Positions 22,428 to 32,978 of a DNA stretch of 64,000 nt are shown here, piece by piece. The position numbers were made by a program, and so were the translations under genes. The first letter of the stretch is position 1. Every line of letters starts with the position of its first letter. The stretch is from Piper betle (lineage: Eukaryota > Streptophyta > Magnoliopsida > Piperales > Piperaceae). Under the pieces are notes generated by a model. That model was not told the origin of the DNA, searched no databases, and saw only the letters and a list, made by a program, of their open reading frames with translations. The stretch lies in contig JAURVB010013857.1 of NCBI GenBank assembly GCA_033002965.1, positions 1-64,000 on the forward strand, read 5' to 3'.

Positions 22428-25343
22428 TGTAATACCCCAAATCCGGTTCACGCTCGTGAACAGAACCGACATGTTACAGGCCCCGGTTAGGTCGGCTAAC
22501 CCTAACCTAATTCCTGCGGATCCAATCTTGGCGTCTTAAGATGAAGATACAACTCGCAATGCATGGATAAATGCACAAACCCTAACATTGTACTACATGA
22601 ATGACATGCAAACTAAATTACACACCATTACAATCACGATCAAAATCGATGAAAATTCTGAAATAAAACGGATAGAATTTCCCTAAAAGTGCAATGGGGG
22701 TCACCCTGTCAAAATACTATATATAAACATATAAACAAATATGTATCTATATATTATGGAACTTTATTCACACAATTTGATATACTATTTGCTCGCAATC
22801 TATTCATGTTTCACATTCTGTCATCGTGTCTTAACATTCAATCATGTCACATCATCATATCTTTACATTTAATCATATCCTATCATGTCTTAGCATTTCA
22901 CAACATTCACAATATAATAGCATCATAAATAGAATACTAACCATTATATCGACTGACATGTGTGCAAGCGACCACAGTGCTCCTCCGTCCTAGCTGGCTC
23001 CTCCAACTCGTGATTATTACCTACATATAGTATAAAAACACGTCAGTAACAAGTGTTATTGGTCCGGAAAATAAAATAACTATAACAAACTGGCTATGAG
23101 AGCAAACTATCATATGAAAGAAAACATCATATACTCCACGTGAACACTCTGAAGGGCACTACTGAGGAGCCACTGGGCTGCAGACCCGGTAGCATCCCGA
23201 ACTTACTGATTTGCTGCTACTGATGCCGCTCTCGACATTTTCTTACTTCATTTTTCTGGTCTCAAATCCTAAGCCCTCTTCTTACCTCCATATTTCTCCT
23301 GGCCTTGAGCACGAAGGCCGAGTATTCTCAAGCAGTCGCCTTTAATACCCTTTGAACCCCAAGTCCGGACATGCACTATACTAAACAGTACCCGTAAACC
23401 TCCATGTTCTCTGGGTGTGAGGAACTCAAACGCAGAGTTGTCAGGATCCCTCGTGAATGGAACAGTCCACTGGAACTAATCCAGAGCCCGCTTTGACTAT
23501 CACGGCATCCGCTCATGGTACGTACAGTCGATTTCTCCATCTCTCGTCTCACTGAAAACGCAAAAACTATACATATATAGGGCTGGGTAGGGATTTATAT
23601 AATAAGCCCAAAGGCAACTTGTGGTGGATCTTGTTTTCGAAATCATCCTTGAAGGGTTATTAATCTGGAAAACTGTTCGGTTAAATGGCCCGAGTTAAGT
23701 GGGATCCGATAAAACACCACTTAACCCATCCTATAGATAATAAAATAAACATACAATAGAAGAGTGTAAAAGAGAGACAAGTCCTAAACGGACCTGGTTG
23801 AAGCTCCAAGCGTGTCATCAGGCCTAAGCGGTGAGCTCCTACTCCGTACCTACACATCAAAACTAAATACTAACGCCCGTTAACTAAATCATGCATCAAA
23901 CTCAATAAATATCAATCAACAATGAAATAATCATAAGTATAAAAATAATTCTAACTAATCCTACTCATACCAATTTTATTATGTTTTTCTAATTTACGTG
24001 GTGGTCACTTATCATGCTCAGACTAGATCTACCTCGTTAGATCACATACTATACATTCTTAATTAATTGCATCTACAATCATCATTTCATTCATAGTCAT
24101 ACATTCATCCTGACAACTAACAAATTCTAGCATGCTATGCTAACAATCATCATTAATTTTAAATAATCAAATCAGAGGTAATTATACCTCACGTCGTCGG
24201 CAATCGGCAATGGCTAGGGTTCCGTCGCGTGTCTTGGAGCTCGAATTCGGCGCTCATCGGCGTCCGACGTTCGATCGGGATCGACTAGATGGGCTCCGCG
24301 AAAGATCTGGCGAATTCCCATGAATCCAATTTTTCGTTAGGTTTCGGCTGTTTCAATGGTTTTTCGGCACCTTTCCGGCGGTTTTCCCACGGCAATTGCC
24401 GGTGGCGTCTACTAGTCATATTGGGTACCATTGGAACCAACTCAGCGAACCCGACACATCCACGACGTCGACATGGTCGGCCGAGGCGGTGGCTCGCCGG
24501 AAAATGGCTAAAACAGGGCCAGCGGCGATGGGTAGCTAGATCCGGCCGGCCTGGGTGACGATGGCCTTCGCTCTGGTCGAGGAAGGTCGCTAGGGGTCGA
24601 AGACGTCGAGGTGACTACTCGATCGCGGCGGCAATGGTTGCCGGTGGCACGATCGGCGATAGAAGTGCAGCACAAAGGTGCGGCTTTCTCGCGCCACGGT
24701 GGCCCGATGGTGGCCGGGGCTGGTCGGGGCGGCACAACGACTCCATCGTGAGGCTAGGCGGCGTGATTTGCCGCATGGTGGCATCCACAGCCGCCGCGGC
24801 AGCGCTGCACAGGGGAGGCTTCGGGTAGGGGTTTTGGATGGGGAAGAAGGAAGAAACATCGGGGGGGGGGGGGGGCGGCTGAGAAAAATAACTGGGTGGC
24901 AATATCATAAATAATACTTGACTCGTGTCCGGCTCAAGTCAAGAATAATAACCAAGTCATATTAAATCCTAAAAAAATCGGGAAAAATCCCATAAAATAA
25001 AAAAACACAAAACATAATAATGATATGCTCTAAAACTATCAACCCACCCAAATTGCCTGTAACACGTCCTAACGCAGTAAACGACCTAAAACTAATTCTT
25101 CGATCCATTATATATAAAAATAAAAAAATAACTGGCATACTCTTATATATTCTGATAACTCATTTTGTTTTGTTGTGTTCATGATGCTATCATCATATAC
25201 TTGGGTGCGCATAACCCTCATAGCTCATACACGTGACTGGCGTCGGCTCGGTACACATGTTCTGAAATTAACTAGACTCGAAAATAACGGTCGAACCGAC
25301 CGGTTCTTAATATAAAACCCTGACTAGAATCGCGGGTTTTACA
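22428..25343 (-). mobile_element. LTR-A copy 2, solo LTR
   Basis: Bounded by TGTAATACCCC and GCGGGTTTTACA, 2916 bp, with flanks AGTAT (22423-22427) and GGTAT (25344-25348) as a near-perfect 5-bp target duplication. It shows the same layout as copy 1: a GC-rich leader block at 24190-24890 containing a 13-base G run near 24861, and the same donor-like site (minus strand, near 24186). It separates the His and Cys motifs of the C48-like protease region. Confidence 0.85.
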
Positions 25344-26007
25344 GGTATGTTTCAAGCTCACGTTTGTTAATAACTCATTTACTTGTGCAATTGTTGCCTC
25401 ACAATGTAAATTCCCTTCATAGGCGAAAGAGGTGAAAAAAGAACTTGTCACTCAGAGTGTGGTAGAGGCTGACTTCAACTATGATGAGGAAGAGCACAAA
25501 GTCTAAAAGAACTATTTCCAAACCAATGTTTATGATTGTGCATCTTCGTCATCCTCTTTGCCGATGACTACCCGAGGGAGGCCCATCAATTTCACACAGT
25601 CCGACATAAAAAACCACGTTTGGATGCATGTAGCAGCAGATCTTATAAGGGGATTCATGTCACATATTGCTTCTTCTTCAAATTGGACTTACTTGCAAAA
25701 TGATAAAGTGATGGCAGTTGTCTGGAGGAGTAAGAGAGAACAGAAAAGAAAAGATGATTAGCCTTCTATGAAATTTGACTTAGTAAATAATTATTTTTGG
25801 GCATGAACATTATGTTTGACATTAATCAACTTCGCTATGTGTAGCACGGCAACTGATGGGTGGCATTTGTCCATTCGTGGTTGTACCATTGATATAATTT
25901 GGTGTCCATTCGTGGTTGATGTAATTTGCTATGTGTGGCATGTACCATTGATGGGTGCCATTCGTTGTTGATGCAATGTGTATGTTTTTGGGGAGGGATA
26001 AGTTCTA

Positions 26008-26464
26008 TGAGATCCCTCAACTTAGTCCCAATCTAATTCCTACTAGGAATAAGATCCACTTTATAAGTGGGAATAAATTATATATCTTTAACTTGGTTAA
26101 TCATTTTTGAAGAAATGATTTAGCCCATTATGTTGCATTTTAGGCTGGGTCGTTACAAATAGTATTAGAGGTTCTGGTTCCATGTTAGATCGTGGGCTGG
26201 ACTAGGGATGTTTGCTACGCTGCCGGTCATGGGCCAAAGAAGGTCGTGAGCTGGGACTAACAATAAGCCAAATATAGGAATTTCAAGGATAAAATTTCTT
26301 ACGGTGGGTGAATTGTGAGATCCCTCAACTTAGTCCCACATCTAATACCTACTTGGATAAGATCTACTTTATAAGTAGGAATAGACTATAGATGCTTAAC
26401 TTGGTTAATCACTTTTGAAGAAATGACATAGACATTATATTGCACTTTGGGCTGGGTTATCACC
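26008..26464 (+). mobile_element. TRIM-like element (family E), complete copy
   Basis: 5' LTR 26008-26157 (TGAGATCCCT to GGTCGTTACA), PBS-like AATAGTATTAGAGG at 26158, an internal part of about 155 bp with GGGCCAAAGAAGGTCGTGAGC, a purine-rich ACGGTGGGTGAAT tract, and 3' LTR 26314-26464. Same family as the inverted copy at 18378. The size of about 457 bp and lack of coding are typical of TRIMs. The two LTRs differ at many positions, so the insertion is not recent. Confidence 0.8.
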
Positions 26465-27569
26465 AATTCAGTCATGTGGTCCTGATGCCTTTTGTCGACA
26501 ATGACGATCACTAAATGTTTTGTGTGTTAATAATGACACTTATATGATGCAACCATTTTTCATTGATTGTACTTTATAACAATGAAATATAATGGTAAAC
26601 AACATCAACTTCACTAATATCTCTTGGACATAGTATTACATTCTTGTAGTACATGTTACGCATGATAAGTGATAGGTACAAAAAATTATTTTTCACTTGT
26701 CATGCATGCTTACTCATGTTATCCTATAACTCAGGAATCAACCTAACTTGTTGTAGTAGGTACATTCTTACCCATTCTTACCTTATGAGATCTACAATGG
26801 GTTTAACTAAAATACAAAATAAAATAAACCTGCACAATATAGAAGCCAATGTCATGGATGAACATCGATAGGGTATGAATGTACCATTGACAGACGACCG
26901 TATATGACATTTACTTTCATGTCTATGCCACATACATGGCCGCTGCACTAGTTGGCTTCAGGGCCACTCTTATAGTTGTGGGTGCGTTTTGGGGAAGCGC
27001 GCTTATTATGGCATTGATGGTTGCAGCGGGAGCACTGGTACAAGTTTTTATTGGCATCGATATTCTTAATGTCTCTTTCATGGCTATCCTAGCCTCTGTT
27101 TGTACAGTGGGGGCAACACTTGAGGGATCACTGGGTACCCGCACATCCTGTCCAGCGTAGGCATCACGTGTTCACTGTATGATAGTTTGTGAACTGTAGA
27201 TTAATATCAATGTTCTATACACTATTTCATGTCTGCCTTTCTGAAGTTGATTGCTTCCATCGCGTGCACACAACATACTCGTGTCCTTAAACTTATCACA
27301 GCTATATTCCCTCTTTTCCAACTCAACAACATCCTGGTGTATACCAAAATTTACCCCAAGTATGAGTGCATCTATAGCTCAGAAGTTAAATGCATCCTCA
27401 TACTCTTGTTGTGTTTTCTCCAAGTATCCGACCTTCTTAAGTTAGCCAAAGATCCGATAGTTGCAAATCTCCAAGTTGGCCAATAGGAAAGAGTCTGAAT
27501 CTTGTCCAACTCATCCCAAGGTCATCTCCAAGCCAACCAGACCTATGACACACCTCCCATGGTGCTCCT
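26465..27569. other. Unassigned sequence left of LTR-A copy 3
   Basis: Short open frames occur, including an Ala-rich one at 26923-27144 on the minus strand, but none matches a family I recognise. A minus-strand frame around 27300-27490 has protein-like composition but includes stops. The sequence continues on the far side of LTR-A copy 3 at 35301. Confidence 0.35.
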
Positions 27570-29289
27570 TGTAGCACCCCAAATCTGGTTCATGCTCGGA
27601 AATTGAACCAGAATGTCATTGGTCCCGATTAGGTCGGTTAACCCGAACCCAACCTAATGGATCTACTCTCGGCGTCTCAAGATGGAAGATATTAATCGTT
27701 ATGCATGGATGAATGCATAAAAATAAACCTAACATGCTACTACATGGATGACATGACAACCAGTTCATACCAAATAATTATGATAAAAATTGATAAAAAT
27801 TCTTAAAATAAGACTGAATGAGTTTCCCTTAAAAGTGCAATTAACGGCCATTCTGTCAAATCAATATATATATATATATAAATTCATTCAACTACTGATT
27901 TACCTTCATCTTACCTAACTGAACTGGGTTTTGACCCATCTATGCATTCTATTCACATTTCTCATTAATTCTAAGGTTTGACTTACTTGTACTTATTCAA
28001 TGTTTAAACATATTTAGTAATATGTTATCTTTAGTAATGTTTTTATTGCAAATACATCATATCACACCACATCATCATGTATTGCATTTCATTACATCAT
28101 CCTCAAAATATTAAACATGTTATCATCTGACAAGTCTGTATGCAAGAGACGCCACTGCTCCCTCATCCAGGCTGACTCATACTACTCATGATCATCACCT
28201 ACATATATTATAAAAGCACATTCGTAATGAGTGTCACTGGTCCAAAAATATAACTAATATCAAACTGGCTATGAGAGCAAACTCTCATATGAAGAAAAAC
28301 ATTCATATGTTTCTTATGAACTCTTTAAAGGGCACCTACTTAGGAACCACTAGACTGTAGACCCTGTAGCATCCTGAAATGACTGCTCTGCTACTGTTGA
28401 TGTCTCTCTCGACATTTTTTCATTTCATTTTCTGATCCCTTGGGACTACTAGTATATCCTAAGCCCTTTCCTTACTTCCATAATTTTCCTGGCCTTGAGC
28501 ATGAAGACCGAGTACTCTCAGACAGTGGCCTTTTGTACCCTTTGAACCACAACTTCAAACATGTGTTGTACTAAACAGTACCTGTACACTTTTCTCTAGG
28601 TGTGAGGAACTCAAAATGGGAGTTGTCAAGATCCCTCGGGATTAGAAAGACCCGCACACTAATCCAGATCCCACTTTGACTGGCACATGCACCCACTCGT
28701 GGTACGTGCGAGTCGGTTTTCCCATGTCCCATCTCTCTCAAAACTCGATAAAACTATATATAGGTCTAGGAAAGGATTTATATAATAGGCCCGAATGAAA
28801 CTTGTGGTGGATCTTGTTTTCAAAAACATACTCAAAGGATCTCATCCTCGAGGGTTACTAATCAGGAAAAATGGTTGATTAAATGGCTAGGGTAAAGTCA
28901 AATCCAATAAAATGCCACTTAACTCATCCTGCAAATAATAAAATAATACACAATAGAATAGAGCGTGAAACAGGAAACAAGTCCTAAACGGACCTGGTAG
29001 AAGCTCTGAACCTGTCCTCGCACCTAGGTAGCGAGCTTCTACTCCTTACGTCCACAACAAGACTAAACACTAACTCCCAGTATAATGCATGAATTCTACA
29101 TTCCTCATAAATCCATACAAGACAACATCTATTTACATGCATTTAAATTCAAACTTTAATTCACTATTATCATTTGTTAACATGCATTTAAATTTAAACC
29201 AACACCTATTTACAATTAGGGCTACTAAACCAGTGATCAAGCCAAGCTCACCTTATACTCAAATTTGACTCAAATAGCTCAAAGTTCGT

Positions 29290-29575
29290 TTAAACTCAAC
29301 TCGTGATCGAATGAATTTTGAGTATATATGCTCAAAATTGACTCAAATATTTCTGATACTGTTCGAGCTCGACTTGAGCTCGAATATACTTAAACTGTTA
29401 AATTTTAATGAGCTCGAAACTAGTTCATTTATGAACTTGAAACCAACTCGTTTGGGAGTACAAAACTTGCTCGTTTGTGAGCTCAAAACCAACTCATTTG
29501 TAAGCTCAAAATCGACTCGTTTAAGAGCTTGAAACTGGCTCGTTTGAAAGCTAGAAACTAGCTCAATCACCAAAA
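29290..29575. repeat. Subterminal GAGCTCGAAAC-type short repeats
   Basis: About ten degenerate repeats of 20-30 bp combine ACTCGTTTG and GAGCTCAAAA. A matching GTCGAGCTCGAG-rich region lies near the other end (34270-34400). Confidence 0.75.
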
Positions 29576-30399
29576 TTTTAGGAGCAAATAGAGGGTGCTT
29601 AAAACATTATCAAGCGACATAATAAAAACAATTAAAACTCCTAGTAGACTTGATAATATAGAAAGCAAGAGCAAATAGTAAAAGAATTCACTAGCATGTT
29701 GAAGAAGAAGAGCTATCCATGCAACATAAAATGGTAGTTGCAAACACATTGCTCACACTGGCTCAAGCCACATAAAGGGTAACCAATGTCGAGCTCAATT
29801 CCCTTGAACAAAAGAAATCTTTGGCTACTAAAATATTCATACCGAAATGTATTACACAGGGGGAGAGGGAGAAGAGAAATAAGAAAAGGATTGAAAAAAA
29901 ATCTTGACTTGGGAATTATAATCGTTGTAAATGATTTTGGTGTCACGGTAAACAAAATCAACTAGCAGGTTAATAGACACTCCAATAGTCGTGCAATATA
30001 TCATGCAAAAGGTAACCTTCTTTGTTTGAGAGCCCATCACCAATGAGAGAAAAAAGGGAGCTGACCAAAATGTTTGACCCAAAAAAAACAAGAGTTTTCA
30101 AATGGTGAATAACATTATATAAGGGAAATAGTAGAAACTAGACTAACAAAATACTAATATGGAACGTCATAACTACAACTGAAAATGTTTTATCTAATAA
30201 GAAATAGAATGAATAGCCAACATCTTCCAGAATGAATCTTTAAAATCTCTTAAATAGGGAAATTTTCATAAATTCTGTTTTGATTTCTAGGTGAAAAAAG
30301 AAACAACAATGATACCTCTCTTAATATGTTTTCCAAATTTCTCAATTTGCCATCAGTACTACCATGGTAATTTTTTTACTATGACCTACAAATCGTCAA

Positions 30400-31615
30400 C
30401 GAAGTTCTCTAGATGATGTGTCCTCATCTCTATTTGTGAAAGGCAAGCACTACACCTTCCAATGTATGCATCTACTTGCTCATTGTCCTATCGATCTCCA
30501 ATAGAATATCCATACCAGGTGCATCCTTGCCTTTCTCGGATGCAACAGTCAAATTGTGAGGCTCCACCGCACCATAGTGTTGCACGAGACAAATAAGATC
30601 AATGAAATGATTGTAAAAACATCAGATGAAGAAAGTAGGGGATAGTATTTCATCATATTCAGAGATTACCAATCATAGTCATCCTTCACAAATCCTCACC
30701 TGGGTTTTTTAACAAGCATGAAAGGCCAATTTTTTCTACTTCCAAATATGTCAAAAATATACAACCACTACCATATTCATCGATAGGATTACTAAATGAT
30801 TGCAAAAATATCATATGCAGAAAGGAGGCGATATTTTTTTCTATTGAATCCTAATCATAAGCATTTGTCATGATTCAATGCATGATCAAGAAACGTAAAA
30901 GTCTTATTTCTTTTACTACTTCAAAAAATGTCAAAAGTACACAACCACTACCATATTTATCGATAGGATTACTAAATGATTGTAAAAATATTATATGCAA
31001 AAAGGAACAAATTTTTTTCTATCGAATCCCAGTCATAAACATCTTTCATGATTCAGTGCATGATCAACAAACATAACAGCTTCATTTCATTTACTACTTA
31101 CAAAAACGTGAAAGTAGACTACCGCTATCGCTTTTCTTGTTAGGAACTTAGGATTAGTGAATGATTGTAAAAACATCATATGCAAAAAGTAGCAAAAATT
31201 TATTCGTCACATTCAGAGATTTGTAATCATAACTATCCATGCCCAATTTAACTTGCCAAAAAAAATTGAAAAAAAAAGAAGAAAGAAAGACATTTTTTTC
31301 AACCACCAACACCGACTTCTATGATTAAAAAAATCAGAACAAACACTACAAATCAAGGAGGAAATAGGATTCAGTATAGATGAGGCCTACCCAAATGTCG
31401 GGGACATTGGGATAGGCAGAGTCGGTGGAGCTCCAAGCACGGGCACAGCCCGCTGAGGTTCCACCAAGATCGGTGAAGGCGATGGCATGGCGAGTCAGCT
31501 TGAAGTCGAAGATGTCATCGGCCTTCCCATTGGCCTGGAGCTCAAAGATGTCGGGGCTTTGGGAAGAGAACTGATCCGTGATCTGCTTGTCCATCAATTG
31601 CGAAGCCGTATTCAT
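30400..31615 (-). pseudogene. Captured fragment of a DUF1421-family gene
   Basis: On the minus strand an exon starting at 31615 reads MNTASQLMDKQITDQFSSQS and runs to about 31393, ending in a donor-like GTAGGCC. Plant DUF1421 proteins start with a similar M-x-x-x-Q-x-MDKQI segment. About 900 bp further on, a second piece (30400-30520) reads DILLEIDRTMSK, then after a stop MHTLEGV, and in another frame LSQIEMRTHHLENFVDDL. This matches the family coiled coil EIDRTMKK...LEGVSARLSQ(M/L)ESRTR-LEN-VDDL. Stops and a frameshift make it non-functional. The intron between has a threefold repeat. Origin by gene capture is inferred from its position within the Pack element. Confidence 0.65.
30755..31250. 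repeat. Threefold tandem repeat of about 170-190 bp
   Basis: Three successive units share CAACCACTACCATATT, GATAGGATTACTAAATGATTG and CATATGCA-AAAGG. It lies in what appears to be the intron of the captured DUF1421-type fragment. Confidence 0.8.
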
Positions 31616-31889
31616 TGTGAGTCACCACTGGAGTTGTAAGCTGGAAACAGCCGACAGCAACCCACTGTTGCCACCGGCCAAACAGCAAAGGGGAGGAGGG
31701 AGACGGTGGTTCCAACAGCACGGAGAGGGATGAAGTTGGTGTGCGTCACAGTGGTCCAGCAATGTAAAAACCATGATTTTTATTACAAGACTCGAACCTA
31801 AATATTATGAAATAAATATCGATGAACCGATATGGTTGGTTATCAAGTCGACCAGTCATGGTTCGACTTAAGGTTACCTAGAAAATACC

Positions 31890-32050
31890 TATTCATGAAT
31901 GGATGATGGGGTGTGAGAATTTAATGAAGGGGCTCGTTGAACCTAGGAAATACCTATGGATGAGGGGGTATGAGAATTTAATGAAGGGGGTCGTTGAACC
32001 TAGGAAATACCTATGGATGATGGGGTATGAGAATTTAATGGGGGGAATGG
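31890..32050 (+). repeat. 60-bp tandem repeat, about 2.7 units
   Basis: Each unit has GAGAATTTAATGAAGGGG, GTTGAACCTAGGAAATACC and TATGGATGA, and sits just upstream of the TATA-like site in LTR-C. It may be an LTR enhancer-type repeat, which is inference. Confidence 0.85.
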
Positions 32051-32404
32051 TTGAAGGGTATATATATGCAGGAGGAGGGTCTCTGGGGGAGGAAAAAAAA
32101 CTTTTTGCTAGCCGTCAAATTCTTCTTGCCTCCTCTTCGTCCCAGGCGACCTCCCCATCACTGCGTGAGTATTTTGTCCCTCATCTTATTTGTTTCTATT
32201 AGGATTCTTGCATGCAAGGTTTGTTGGAGAACCCTGCTAATTTGCAAGATCCATAGCGTCTTATGCATGGGGTTCTTGTTGACTGCTTGGTATGAACTGC
32301 TGCGAGTCTTTGGGGTCGGGTGTTTGTTTTGTTGTGGGTGTGCTACTTTGCTTCATCCTTCGATTGGCAAGAATTGTTGGGATTCTTTGAATTGCTTAGT
32401 TGTT

Positions 32405-32978
32405 TTGTTAATGGATATGTCAGAATGTACTTGACAGTCAATAATAGATATGTCAGAATGGACCTAACAGTTAATAATGGATATGTAAGAATGGACCTGA
32501 CAGTTAATAATGGATATGTAAGAATGGACCTGACAGCCAATAATGGATATGTCAGATGGACCTGACAGCCAATAATGGACATGTCAGAATGGACCTGACA
32601 GCCAATAATGGACATGTCAGAATGGACCTGACAGCCAATAATGGACATGTCAGAATGGACCTGACAGCTAATAATGGATATGTCAGAATGGACCTAACAG
32701 TTAATAATGGAAATGTCAAAATGGACCTGACAGTCAATAATGGACATGTCAGAATAGACCTGACAATCAATAATGGACATGTCAGGATGGACCTGACAGT
32801 CAATAATGGATATGTCAGAATAGACCTGACAACCAATAATGGACATGTCAGAATAGACCTGATAGCCAATAATAGATATGTCAGAATAGACCTGATAGCC
32901 AATAATAGATATGTCAGAATGGACCTGACAGCCAATAATGGACATGTCAGAATGGACCTAACAGCCAATAATGAATAA
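32405..32978 (+). repeat. 33-bp minisatellite in LTR-C copy 3
   Basis: About 17 units of 33 bp are built on GACATGTCAGAATGGACCTG and ACAGCCAATAATG. They are the reverse complement of the arrays at 10650 and 13856. The array is open in frame on both strands because the unit is 11 codons long; I do not read it as a gene. Confidence 0.95.

Larger units (their letters stand above)
16900..25800 (+). pseudogene. DUF1985/PMD-like plus Ulp1 (C48) protease-like gene, broken by insertions
   Basis: Exon-like pieces in order suggest a plant transposon-associated gene combining a DUF1985/plant-mobile-type domain with a C-terminal Ulp1 cysteine protease domain. The first part reads VEDVTSIIGLCNEGIYV near 17100. 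A longer piece at 17192-17533 includes HIFAKVLFPQTNGLCSSML and KYNLEEAIYSFLV. After an intron, FEHTNMWANKVHVPRELRFKWW follows near 17608. An acidic tail (18193-18377, resumed 20975-21120) comes next. The protease part has DDHYFMVAFSRMKYKI near 22315 (catalytic His) and QTNVYDCASS near 25520-25548 (catalytic Cys; family DCG). A TRIM, an LTR-C and an LTR-A separate these parts, and stops occur, so it is not functional. Family assignment is from motif memory. Confidence 0.55.

Noticed and set aside
10963..25343. LTR-A copies 1 and 2 as the two LTRs of one element
   Set aside because: Each has its own flanking 5-bp repeat, and the sequence between them is other elements and a broken gene without gag-pol, PBS or PPT of this family.
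32343..32978. Open frames of 101-140 codons with 11-residue repeats on both strands
   Set aside because: They arise because the 33-bp minisatellite unit is a multiple of three and lacks stops in several frames. There is no start context, and the frames occur on both strands.
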